Part shown: positions 38,219 to 46,428 of the stretch, piece by piece
Numbering within the stretch: position 1 is the stretch's first letter
Layout: each line of letters opens with the position of its first letter
Source of the DNA: a virus
Strand: one strand, 5' to 3'
Virus record (IMG/VR): IMGVR_UViG_3300009183_004753
Location: 1 to 58,713 of that record
DNA: 58,713 nucleotides
Translations under genes and position numbers: made by a program
The notes under the pieces: generated by a model
Told to the model about the DNA's origin: nothing
Database searches by the model: none
What the model saw: the letters and a program-made list of their open reading frames with translations, nothing else

Positions 38219-40980
38219 TGAACCTAAATGACCTATATGAAATGAGAGACTCACGTGACGCATACGAACGTGATGTTGATAACAGCCAAGCGGGTATGGG
38301 CAAGCAGTCTCGTTCGGACGTCACAGGCGAGGAAGAACCCAGCGGTGTTTTTACTGTTGTGATCAACGGTAAACCTTGGAAAACTGGCTCGAGCAATGAA
38401 ATGTTTGCTCTTGCCAGTCGTGTTGCCGACAAGCACTCTGACAAAAAAGTTGCTGTTAAATGGCCCACAGGTGAATTAAACACAGTTAAATCACGTGATG
38501 TAACCGAAGGTTATCATAATTCTAAAACAATAATCACTGAAGCGTTAATTACACAAAAATTATGGGAAAATGCTGGCCGTAAGTTGATGGAAGCACAGTT
38601 AACTGCTGACCAAATTAATCAAATCTTTCAACAGGTAGAACAAGGTGCCACTGCCGCAGGCGGTAATCGTACCTTGATTGGTAAAGGCAAAGATGCTGCC
38701 GAAGCTGTTAACAAAGCCTGGGAAGATTTAAAGACCAAAGTACAGAACTCAGGACCTATCAAAGGTGTTGATGCCATGTATGACCAAGCCGCTGAGAAAC
38801 TAAAGCAAGCAACAGGCGGTGATCAAGGCGTGATGAAATACGTTCAAAAGTATCGTGACTTTGCCAAGGCACATCCTGTGGCACAGAGTTTAATTTACGC
38901 AGCCCTGATTGCTGCCGCTGGTATTACGGGTGTGGCACCCGGTGGTGCTGCCGTACTGGGATTGTTCAAGTTAGTAGACAAGTTGTTGCAAGGTGAGAAG
39001 TTCTCCAGTGCCGCTTACTCAGGTGCCAAAACAGGCGCAATGGCTTATGGTGCTGCCAAGGTTGGCGACTATATTAAAGGGCAAATGGCAGCAAAAGCCG
39101 ACCCTGGTATGGCATATAAACCCGACGTCAGGACACCCACTGCTGGCCAAGGTGCTGGTCAATCATATGATGCAGGCGGAACATTTGCTTCAACTGCAGA
39201 AAATCCCGGTGTTCGTAGATTGGCCAATTGGGCTGTTAAAAACTTTGACCAAAACACTTACGATTATGTTCCCAAGGGCATGGACGTTTTTGTTTATGAT
39301 AAGGCCGGCAACTTGGTACAATCAATAACATCCGATGGTAGCATGCGACGGGCAGGCATCTATACAGGAAAACAAATGTTAGATGTTATGAAAAAATCTG
39401 CAGGAGTATATGAATCTATCAATTTGTCAGAAAGTCAAATCTTTTTATTGATAGGAAAGATTGTTGAACGCCAACATAAAATTGATGAAGGTATCATGGA
39501 TACCATCAAAGGGGCCGCAGGCAAAGCTGTTGACTGGGCCAAGACCAAAGGCACCAATTTAACAACTAAAGTCACTGCTGACAAACTATTACAAGCATGG
39601 AAGAAGGCAGGTAGTCCAACTGACAGTGAGGCTGTGGCCAAAATAATTCAATCTGCAGGCATACCGTCTGATTCTATTAAACAAGTCTATGGTACAATGA
39701 AGATACCTTTTGCAGGTGAACCTGGCGCCGCTGCCGCACCTGCACCTGCTGCTAACCAAGCGGCAGGTGGAATACCTGCAGTTCCGGCCAAACCTGCGGC
39801 AACAGCACAAACGCCTGCGGCAGCTCCTGCACCGGCAGCTAAACCAGCAACTCCTCAAGCAACATCTACTACAGCAGGTGCACCGTCTAAGGTTACCTAC
39901 GGTGGATTGTTGGCACCGAAGAAATCTGCTGCGCCTGTTGCAGACTTTAGTAAAACTGGTTTCTCAGGTTACCAGACTGCCACAGCAAAGCAACCAGCAA
40001 AGCAACCAAGCATGGCAGAAGGCCATACAGAAGTTAAAGATAAAGAAGGTAAAGTTGTAAGTTGGAAAGACGACTCAGAATGGCACCCAGCTGAAAAAAA
40101 CAAGCAAGGTCAGCCCAAAGATCCACGTGGCGTAGTCACACACCTGAGTGATGTTGCTCGTCGTAAAACTGCTGCCCAGCAAGACATGGCAGAAGCCGAA
40201 GTAGACAGCGACGGATACTCTGTTGACCACGCTGACTCCGGCGAGTACGATTACGAAGGTGATCAAGCTAGAGATCAGATGAACACCATTGTACGTGCGG
40301 CTCGCAGACTTGACGGCCTGTTGGATGACAACGAGAACATGCCAGAGTGGGTGCAGATGAAAGTTACCCTGGCTGCTGACTATCTTGACACAGCAGCTGA
40401 CTACATTGAATCCAATCAAGAACCCGAACTAGAAGAAGGTTGGAAAGAAAAATTAGGTGGTGCGGCACTGGCAGGTGCACTGGCACTGGGTGCAGGCGGA
40501 GCACAAGCCAGAGTTATGCCCGGAGATGATCCTGGCGTCAACCGCTTAACAGGCAAACCAATTGCCACACAACAGGCAACTGATACTGCACCAACTCAAT
40601 CAACGTCTTCAATTAGCGTTGCAAAATCCCAGGCACAGTATGATGTTGATACTCAGACACTAACATACAAGGGCAAACAATACAAATGGAACTCTGATGC
40701 CCAGGCCACCGGACAAGGCGAAGTTGTTACTGCGCCGTCAATGGCTGTTGGATCTAGAAGCATGGGCTCAACCAAAGTAGAACTAAACCCAAACGGAACC
40801 TACACCAAAGTGCCTGCTAATGAATCTCAAGAAAAAGTTGGCAACATGGATGCCGACAAGTTTGATTCAGCCATGGCACGTCTTAAACAGTTGGCAGGCG
40901 CAGGTCCATTAAAGACTGTGTATGATCCTACTAAACGTGTGTACCGAAACATTCCTGTAGCAGTGCAACCTCAAAAATGA
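38218..40980 (+). CDS. large putative internal/virion protein, membrane-active region
   Basis: 920 residues. The N terminus MNLNDLYEMRDSRDAYERD is a looser version of the targeting peptide. Residues 120-290 are helical with a hydrophobic Ala/Gly-rich stretch (AQSLIYAALIAAAGITGVAPGGAAVLGLFKLV) that could insert in a membrane. A long Ala/Pro/Gln-rich linker lies at 500-600. Hydrophobic-Ala-Glu junctions are MAEG (599-602) and MAEA (657-660). A second hydrophobic Ala/Gly stretch lies near 745-760. It could be a genome-ejection or injected protein. No enzyme motif recognised. Confidence 0.6.
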   Translation: MNLNDLYEMRDSRDAYERDVDNSQAGMGKQSRSDVTGEEEPSGVFTVVINGKPWKTGSSNEMFALASRVADKHSDKKVAVKWPTGELNTVKSRDVTEGYHNSKTIITEALITQKLWENAGRKLMEAQLTADQINQIFQQVEQGATAAGGNRTLIGKGKDAAEAVNKAWEDLKTKVQNSGPIKGVDAMYDQAAEKLKQATGGDQGVMKYVQKYRDFAKAHPVAQSLIYAALIAAAGITGVAPGGAAVLGLFKLVDKLLQGEKFSSAAYSGAKTGAMAYGAAKVGDYIKGQMAAKADPGMAYKPDVRTPTAGQGAGQSYDAGGTFASTAENPGVRRLANWAVKNFDQNTYDYVPKGMDVFVYDKAGNLVQSITSDGSMRRAGIYTGKQMLDVMKKSAGVYESINLSESQIFLLIGKIVERQHKIDEGIMDTIKGAAGKAVDWAKTKGTNLTTKVTADKLLQAWKKAGSPTDSEAVAKIIQSAGIPSDSIKQVYGTMKIPFAGEPGAAAAPAPAANQAAGGIPAVPAKPAATAQTPAAAPAPAAKPATPQATSTTAGAPSKVTYGGLLAPKKSAAPVADFSKTGFSGYQTATAKQPAKQPSMAEGHTEVKDKEGKVVSWKDDSEWHPAEKNKQGQPKDPRGVVTHLSDVARRKTAAQQDMAEAEVDSDGYSVDHADSGEYDYEGDQARDQMNTIVRAARRLDGLLDDNENMPEWVQMKVTLAADYLDTAADYIESNQEPELEEGWKEKLGGAALAGALALGAGGAQARVMPGDDPGVNRLTGKPIATQQATDTAPTQSTSSISVAKSQAQYDVDTQTLTYKGKQYKWNSDAQATGQGEVVTAPSMAVGSRSMGSTKVELNPNGTYTKVPANESQEKVGNMDADKFDSAMARLKQLAGAGPLKTVYDPTKRVYRNIPVAVQPQK

Positions 40981-41054
40981 ACACAAACGAATATCCTGTA
41001 TATCCCGAAGATGACGGATACGATCGTTTCCGCAATCCCTACTCACCAGTATAA
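40977..41054 (+). CDS. 25-residue coupled micro-ORF
   Basis: ATG at 40977 overlaps the preceding TGA (ATGA), and its TAA overlaps the next ATG (TAATG). The peptide is acidic and Tyr/Pro-rich (MNTNEYPVYPEDDGYDRFRN and five more). Perfect double coupling suggests it is translated. Function unknown. Confidence 0.55.
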   Translation: MNTNEYPVYPEDDGYDRFRNPYSPV

Positions 41055-41686
41055 TGCTGTTAAGTGACTTCAGAATCAAGAACTTAGACAAACTAGATAA
41101 TATTCTAGTGGATCTCTGCAGTGAAATTGTTCGAGCCAAACTTGACCACACTGACCTAGGCATGGTGGCTGCCGCAGTGTTAGATCCCGACGACAATTGT
41201 GTAAGTGCTATAAACTATCCTGCAGAGGATGGTTCACGTGTGCATGCCGAACGTGCGGCCATGGATGCTTACCTGGAACAGTTTGGCAGCATTCCTGAAG
41301 GCAGTATCATAATCACAACACTGAGTCCTTGTACAGAAGACATGCCAGATCGTCATGGCGAAAGTTGTACAGACTTGATCAATCGATCTGGTGTACACAA
41401 AGTGTATGCAGGCTATGCAGATCCATCACAGGACGAAGTGCGTAAAAAGTTTCACGTTAAGACCACAACCAACCCACGCATCCGACAACTGTGTAAAGCG
41501 TTTGCTGATACCTTTTTAAAAGATCACTTAGACGAACTATCATTCTTAGGATCGCAGTGTACCAAAGACTGCTCAGGACATCGTGCTGGATATGAATGGT
41601 CAAAGCGCAAAGGTCTAAAGCAGGGCAACTCACCCTGGTCACCAAGTTTTAACAAAGGTGCCGCACTGGCGGTTGCTGGCAAATAA
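41054..41686 (+). CDS. cytidine/deoxycytidylate-deaminase-like protein with Cys-rich tail
   Basis: 210 residues. The deaminase zinc site is VHAERAAMDAYL (HAE) and LSPCTEDMPDRHGESC (PC and a later C). After about residue 175 a separate tail follows: CTKDCSGHRAGYEWSKRKG and SPSFNKGAALA. That module is familiar as a small basic tail on various phage proteins. The N terminus MLLSDFRIKN loosely resembles the targeting peptide. It may edit nucleotides (dCMP to dUMP) or nucleic acids; the longer SPC-to-C spacing (about 12) suggests a non-standard substrate. Starts by TAATG. Confidence 0.7.
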   Translation: MLLSDFRIKNLDKLDNILVDLCSEIVRAKLDHTDLGMVAAAVLDPDDNCVSAINYPAEDGSRVHAERAAMDAYLEQFGSIPEGSIIITTLSPCTEDMPDRHGESCTDLINRSGVHKVYAGYADPSQDEVRKKFHVKTTTNPRIRQLCKAFADTFLKDHLDELSFLGSQCTKDCSGHRAGYEWSKRKGLKQGNSPWSPSFNKGAALAVAGK

Positions 41687-41694
41687 TGTTGTAA

Positions 41695-42555
41695 ATGATT
41701 TGCACACAGCCCAACAAATTACAGTTGATAATGTACACCGGCGGGCAAGGCGGAGAGTTTTTAAGTTATCTTTTTAACCAGCATCAAGAGTGTGCTGCCA
41801 CTGATATACGACAATTACCAAATAACAAATATGCCGCAGTAAGTCTCAAAGAACACGCCCAGTGGAAAATTGATTCTAACGGCAGTGATCAATTATTATT
41901 TGTACCTGTACATCCTAATCTGTCTCCTACGCTGAATGAAATTGTATATGCCAGGCAGGCAAATTTGTTTATTGCAGATGTTTCTACAAAGTATTACTTT
42001 TATTATCAGACTCTTTTTTTACTTAAAACTACATACTTTAAACTTGATATTAATACTCCTAGTGGAATTAAAACATCACTGTTAGAAAACAATGCCTGGG
42101 ACAATTTTAAACAAGCAATTAACAGAAATTTTTATTACTGGTACGAAGCAGAAACATTTTTACTCACTGGTAACGTGCCTAATTTTTTAACTCATTTATC
42201 AATGACGCTGGACTCTTGGGAAGAAATCAATGTTGATGCAACTGACAGCAGAAGAACCAGCGTCTACACAGGATATTTAACATTGGGCAACACCAAGGTG
42301 TTTGATGTAGATGAATTGTACTTTGGCAATACAAAACAAGCATACACAGACCTATGTGCAATTATGGGTATCTCTTCCAACTTTAAATTTTTAGATCTAA
42401 TACATACCTATCGCTTGGCCAACATTTATATAATACAAAAATATAGCAAAACTAATTTTGATGATTTTATAAATCTTGATATAGAGTCTCTAAAAAACAC
42501 AGTGTATCAAACAATAGTTAAATATCACAATGAACCTCTGATCACACTACCTTAG
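41695..42555 (+). CDS. unknown AT-rich accessory protein, sulfotransferase-like N terminus
   Basis: 286 residues. It starts with a strand and Gly-rich loop LIMYTGGQGGEFLSYLF, as in the protein at 13481. The rest is AT-rich with Asn/Tyr/Phe/Lys-rich sequence and no clear second motif. A PAPS- or nucleotide-binding fold is possible; not certain. It precedes the tRNA-like structure and the radical SAM gene. Confidence 0.55.
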   Translation: MICTQPNKLQLIMYTGGQGGEFLSYLFNQHQECAATDIRQLPNNKYAAVSLKEHAQWKIDSNGSDQLLFVPVHPNLSPTLNEIVYARQANLFIADVSTKYYFYYQTLFLLKTTYFKLDINTPSGIKTSLLENNAWDNFKQAINRNFYYWYEAETFLLTGNVPNFLTHLSMTLDSWEEINVDATDSRRTSVYTGYLTLGNTKVFDVDELYFGNTKQAYTDLCAIMGISSNFKFLDLIHTYRLANIYIIQKYSKTNFDDFINLDIESLKNTVYQTIVKYHNEPLITLP

Positions 42556-42630
42556 GACCAGTACTTGTTACTGACTCAAGTGTGAGGCGGCTGCTGCCTT
42601 GGACGGCCCGATTCGCTACCGGGAATCCTA
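42553..42630 (+). ncRNA. tRNA-like cloverleaf, degenerate
   Basis: In the 95-base gap the sequence folds as a cloverleaf. Acceptor TAGGACC/AATCCTA pairs 5 of 7. A hairpin ACTTG/CAAGT stands at the D-arm position. GAGGC/GCCTT encloses a 7-base loop GGCTGCT, which would read CTG. CCCGA/CCGGG encloses TTCGCTA. The loop before the anticodon has G instead of U33, T-loop A58 is replaced, and the D-loop lacks GG. It is probably a decayed tRNA or a mimic, not a functional tRNA. Confidence 0.25.
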
Positions 42631-42638
42631 AAGTGAGC

Positions 42639-42644
42639 TATAAT
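42639..42644 (+). promoter_or_regulatory. -10 element TATAAT, leaderless geometry
   Basis: TATAAT ends 6 bases before the ATG at 42651, the same spacing as at 1975 and 6810. No good -35 is seen and no Shine-Dalgarno is present. Confidence 0.4.
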
Positions 42645-42650
42645 ACTACT

Positions 42651-43718
42651 ATGATCACAATCAATAATGTTAAAGAGATACACCTAGAACTCACAACACT
42701 TTGCAACGCACGATGCCCGTTGTGTGTGAGGAATGCCAATGGATACCCACACAATTTTGGATATCCTGAAACATCTTTATCGTTGGAACAAGTTAAACAG
42801 ATATTTTCTGTTGATTTTATTCGTCAATTACGGCTCATTGACTTTTGCGGCAACTTTGGTGACTTTGTGATGGCACCAGACGCTGTGGAAATTGTCGAGT
42901 GGTTCCGCAGTGTTAATCCTTCCACCAGAATCACAATCAATACCAATGGCAGTGCCAGAGATCGAGAATTCTGGACACGCATTGGTCAGTGCAATGTGGA
43001 AGTGATATTTGATTTAGACGGACTTGAAGATACTCATGCCATGTATAGAGTAGATACCAACTGGCAAAACATCATTCGTAATGCACAGACTGTGATAGCC
43101 ACAGGCAGCCGTGCTATATGGAAGATGATCAAATTTCAGCACAACCTGCATCAGATCGAAGCATGTCGTGAACTGGCTCTAGACCTGGGGTTTTATAGAT
43201 TTGATCTCACTGATCACGGCAGAGACTACGGACCTGCGTTTGATCGACAAGGAAATCTAACTCGTATGTTGGGTATCGTTGACGACCGTAACCAACCTCG
43301 CACCATTGATCAAATTGTACAATGGCAACACCATACAACTCCACGGCTGCCACCAGATGAAAAAGAAACACTGGATTGTTACAGCAACCGCAGTGAAACT
43401 ATTTTTATTGCTGCCAATGGAGAAGTGTATCCTTGCTGTTATCTTGGTGCATTCCCCCGAACATTTAAAGACGGACCTTGGTACGATCTGGTGCATACAC
43501 AACTAAAAACCATTGTGGACCATATCAACAACAATGCACTTGAAATAGGGATTGAAGCCGCAACAGAATGGTTTAATCAAATTGAAGAACGTTGGAAAAT
43601 AGAAAAATACAAGGATGGCAGATTAATATTGTGTGATTCTCATTGTGGTAGAAAGTATCAACACTGGGAAAGACAAGTACTAAACGACAAGAAAGTAGCA
43701 AATGGAACAATGGGTTAA
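42651..43718 (+). CDS. radical SAM enzyme with C-terminal Cys cluster
   Basis: 355 residues from the ATG at 42651, taken because the start lies 6 bases after TATAAT and the upstream in-frame extension is tRNA-like sequence. The [4Fe-4S] motif LTTLCNARCPLC has Cys18, Cys22 and Cys25. A SPASM/twitch-like cluster follows near the C terminus (DCYSNRSETIFIAANGEVYPCCYLGAF) plus LCDSHCGRK. This form is common in peptide or protein-modifying and in carbohydrate radical SAM enzymes. Substrate unknown. Followed directly by two oxygenase genes. Confidence 0.8.
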   Translation: MITINNVKEIHLELTTLCNARCPLCVRNANGYPHNFGYPETSLSLEQVKQIFSVDFIRQLRLIDFCGNFGDFVMAPDAVEIVEWFRSVNPSTRITINTNGSARDREFWTRIGQCNVEVIFDLDGLEDTHAMYRVDTNWQNIIRNAQTVIATGSRAIWKMIKFQHNLHQIEACRELALDLGFYRFDLTDHGRDYGPAFDRQGNLTRMLGIVDDRNQPRTIDQIVQWQHHTTPRLPPDEKETLDCYSNRSETIFIAANGEVYPCCYLGAFPRTFKDGPWYDLVHTQLKTIVDHINNNALEIGIEAATEWFNQIEERWKIEKYKDGRLILCDSHCGRKYQHWERQVLNDKKVANGTMG

Positions 43719-44424
43719 CGAGTTTTTAGATCAACACAACGACAAAAACACATTTGAGTTGTTGCCGCTGCCCGACGGAGATGTGCATTTTCAAGCTGAT
43801 TGGATTTTAAAACACAGCCAGGCACCGTGGTTAGAAATTCTTGGCATTGATGCTCCGTATGCGGAAATGTGTCGCGAAGCACAGTCATTGCGAGACATGT
43901 TTGTATTCCATCGCGGCGAAGAAGCAGGTATGAAGGGCTGGCGCAGTTTGGCTGTACATGGCATAAGTGCTACGATGACTAATGTTCCGCAGACATATGG
44001 ACTAGATCCAGACCAAGTAAAATACGACTGGACAGAAATACAAGATCAGTGCCCTGTCACAGTGAAGTTTTTTAAAGAAGTATTTCCGTACAATCAGTAT
44101 CAACGACTACGATACATGCTGGTAGAACCCGGGGGATACATTGCGCCGCATAGCGACAATGTAAACAACACACCCGGGGCCGCTGTAAATATTTCTCTAA
44201 ACAATCCTGAGGGTTGCAGACTGACCAACATACACGGCACTGTGCCTTTTAGAAACAACGGCAGTATATTTTTGTTCAACAACCACTATCGTCATGCAGT
44301 ACATAACAACAGCAACACTGATCGATTCCATATGATTGTACACGGCGCCTGGCGCAATCCAGAGTGGAATCACCTGGTTGTAAACAGCTACAAAGAGGCA
44401 TTAAAAAATGGTCGAAACATTTAA
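43702..44424 (+). CDS. Asp/Asn beta-hydroxylase-like 2OG-Fe(II) oxygenase
   Basis: 240 residues. The core is LRYMLVEPGGYIAPHSDN (HxD), AVNISLNNPEGCRL, and NGSIFLFNNHYRHAVHNNSNTDRFHMIVHG (distal His and Arg). This order matches the aspartyl/asparaginyl beta-hydroxylase family. It overlaps the radical SAM gene by 17 bases and the next oxygenase by 17 bases, so the three form a tight operon. Substrate unknown. Confidence 0.75.
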   Translation: MEQWVNEFLDQHNDKNTFELLPLPDGDVHFQADWILKHSQAPWLEILGIDAPYAEMCREAQSLRDMFVFHRGEEAGMKGWRSLAVHGISATMTNVPQTYGLDPDQVKYDWTEIQDQCPVTVKFFKEVFPYNQYQRLRYMLVEPGGYIAPHSDNVNNTPGAAVNISLNNPEGCRLTNIHGTVPFRNNGSIFLFNNHYRHAVHNNSNTDRFHMIVHGAWRNPEWNHLVVNSYKEALKNGRNI

Positions 44425-45073
44425 AAACGCACTGACTGACGACGACATTGCGTGGTTTAAATCTGACCTGGCTGCACTGATTGATGTTGATCCAGTAGAT
44501 CGTCCCTACAGTGTTGAAGATTCACTGCGTATCTATGGACAAGAAATTACAAACATTGATCGCAGACACATATTGCAGCCAGGCGACGAAGCTTTTCGAA
44601 GAATGGGTGATATTTTATATCGATACGTTCCACGCGGCACATTCTTTTACATGGCCTATCAGCGACAATACCTACCGCATCAACTGCATGTTGACGGTGT
44701 ATACCCTACTACAGATCTAAATTATGCCAAAAGTGCAATCATTCCTCTAGATGAAAATATCAATGGAGTGTTTAAAACTGTAGTATGGAATCGAGCATTC
44801 TTGACCAATGATGACTTACAACAATACTTCAGAAAATTTATTGCTGACAACAGTGAATTTCCTGTGATAAGCACTGTGAGTGAGACTCAGGAAGTTGATC
44901 ATTGCTGGGCAGGAACTCCATCCATTGTGGACACCTGGCTGTTGGACGGTGTGTACAATTACCAGCTGGGGTCAATTGGCATGTTCGATCGCACACACGT
45001 ACATTGCAGTTCCAACTGGGTACAGCATCGTTTGGTTGATCACAAAGATATTATACTACTGCACATTGGGTAA
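44408..45073 (+). CDS. 2OG-Fe(II) oxygenase-like protein
   Basis: 221 residues. FFYMAYQRQYLPHQLHVDG carries a HxD, and the end MFDRTHVHCSSNWVQHRLVDHKDIILLHIG supplies a distal His and a candidate Arg/Lys. This suggests a second beta-helix oxygenase beside the first. Its last 18 bases overlap the convergent gene at 45056. Substrate unknown. Confidence 0.6.
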   Translation: MVETFKNALTDDDIAWFKSDLAALIDVDPVDRPYSVEDSLRIYGQEITNIDRRHILQPGDEAFRRMGDILYRYVPRGTFFYMAYQRQYLPHQLHVDGVYPTTDLNYAKSAIIPLDENINGVFKTVVWNRAFLTNDDLQQYFRKFIADNSEFPVISTVSETQEVDHCWAGTPSIVDTWLLDGVYNYQLGSIGMFDRTHVHCSSNWVQHRLVDHKDIILLHIG

Positions 45074-46426
45074 CATGTGTTTAAGAGAACCTTGGTTCTC
45101 TAACAGAATAGACTGTACAGTATTGGCAGCAAGTTCGTTGATAAAGTTCTGAGTCTTGTTCAACGCCCAGGCCCGAGTTTTAAAAAACATCAAATAGTCC
45201 ATGACAAATGCATTGCTGGTCCACAAATAAGATCCCAATGCAGATTGATTGGTAATCTTTAGTATTTTTTCAGTGGCATCAGCATCCATAAGGTCAAGGT
45301 GTACAAATGTGTGTGTCATACCACAGTACTTGATCCATCTTTGGTGAAAATCAGCTCTTGTTAATCCGGCATTGTTCAAGAACCAATCTATGTTGCTGGC
45401 GATTGACTGATGACTGTGATACATAGGCCCATAGTCTGGATGTGCTGATTGAAATTTGTGCCAGACACTTTCAAACACATCAAAATCACCGTTCCACTCT
45501 GCCAGCAGATACTGCTGCCACTCTATTGCTGCCTGGCTGATATCAAATAGATACACACTAGTGTTGGCAACAAAATTATCATTGCCAGTTATGCAGGCAG
45601 GTTTAAGGCCGCCACATACACCAACAAAACAATCAAGCGGCTGCTGTTTCATCTCTTGCGGATCAATCAACGTTTCAGTATTCAACACATAATAACCACT
45701 GTCTAAGTTTTTGGTAATTTGCCGCATGGCAAATCCAAACCACCAAAGTGCTTCATCTTTGGGCTCGTGATTTTTATCAGCAATGAGTTTTACAATATCG
45801 TCGTGGCCATGATCAGGATAGCAATAGTTTTTCTTCTGTCTGATTTCATTGGGAATATTAGTTATACGATGCCCGGCACGAATAAACTCAGCAATGACAT
45901 TGATGCCAGTGTATTGATAGTCGCTGGCGTATTCTACTAGCTCTTCTGAATCAGGTGCCACCCACCCAGGCGTATAGTCATCGTGTGCATTGTTTGTATC
46001 ACGATGTGTTTTGCGTGTGACAAACGTGACAGGTCCCGACTGTTCTTCAAATGCAGGTTGCCCAATGGCTGTCCATGCCCGTAAATCAAGTGCAAACCAT
46101 TGCGGGTGTAAATGATAGTAGCCGCCGCGGTCTAATATGTGACAGGCCATTGGCGAGTTTTCTGCTTGGGCATGTTCGATTGTGTCAATTACTAATGTTT
46201 GATTTTGTAAGAAGTTTCCAGCGGCAACCACGCCGGCCCACTCGTACCCTTGCTCAGCAAGTTTTTTTAATTCTTCGGTGAGTGTTTTTGTTTGATACAG
46301 ATTAAACTGATATCGGCCGCACAATTTAAACTCAGTCAAGTCAATCAAGTTTTGTGCAATATCAGCACATTCAGGTTTTAAATTGTCGTACAGTACTACT
46401 GCAATGTTTGGAAAGTCTTTGTTCAT
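45056..46426 (-). CDS. possible glycosyltransferase/methyltransferase-like bifunctional protein
   Basis: 456 residues on the minus strand. The N-terminal 200 residues (IAVVLYDNLKPECAD, GYEWAGVVAAGNFLQ, MACHILDRGGYYHLHPQWFALDLRAW) have a GT-A-like look. The C-terminal half holds CFVGVCGGLKPACITG, VYLFDISQAAIEW, FVHLDLMD and LWTSNAFVMDYLMF, which together resemble a Rossmann methyltransferase. Neither assignment is certain. It is a two-part protein next to oxygenases and a radical SAM gene, suggesting a modification cluster. The ATG at 46426 is two bases from the stop of the upstream gene. Confidence 0.55.
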   Translation of the reverse strand: MNKDFPNIAVVLYDNLKPECADIAQNLIDLTEFKLCGRYQFNLYQTKTLTEELKKLAEQGYEWAGVVAAGNFLQNQTLVIDTIEHAQAENSPMACHILDRGGYYHLHPQWFALDLRAWTAIGQPAFEEQSGPVTFVTRKTHRDTNNAHDDYTPGWVAPDSEELVEYASDYQYTGINVIAEFIRAGHRITNIPNEIRQKKNYCYPDHGHDDIVKLIADKNHEPKDEALWWFGFAMRQITKNLDSGYYVLNTETLIDPQEMKQQPLDCFVGVCGGLKPACITGNDNFVANTSVYLFDISQAAIEWQQYLLAEWNGDFDVFESVWHKFQSAHPDYGPMYHSHQSIASNIDWFLNNAGLTRADFHQRWIKYCGMTHTFVHLDLMDADATEKILKITNQSALGSYLWTSNAFVMDYLMFFKTRAWALNKTQNFINELAANTVQSILLENQGSLKHMLPNVQ

Positions 46427-46428
46427 GA

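Noticed and set aside
42651-43718. QueE for the 7-deazaguanine pathway
   Set aside because: It has a second C-terminal Cys cluster and is longer than QueE; its CxxxCxxC is not followed by QueE-type sequence.
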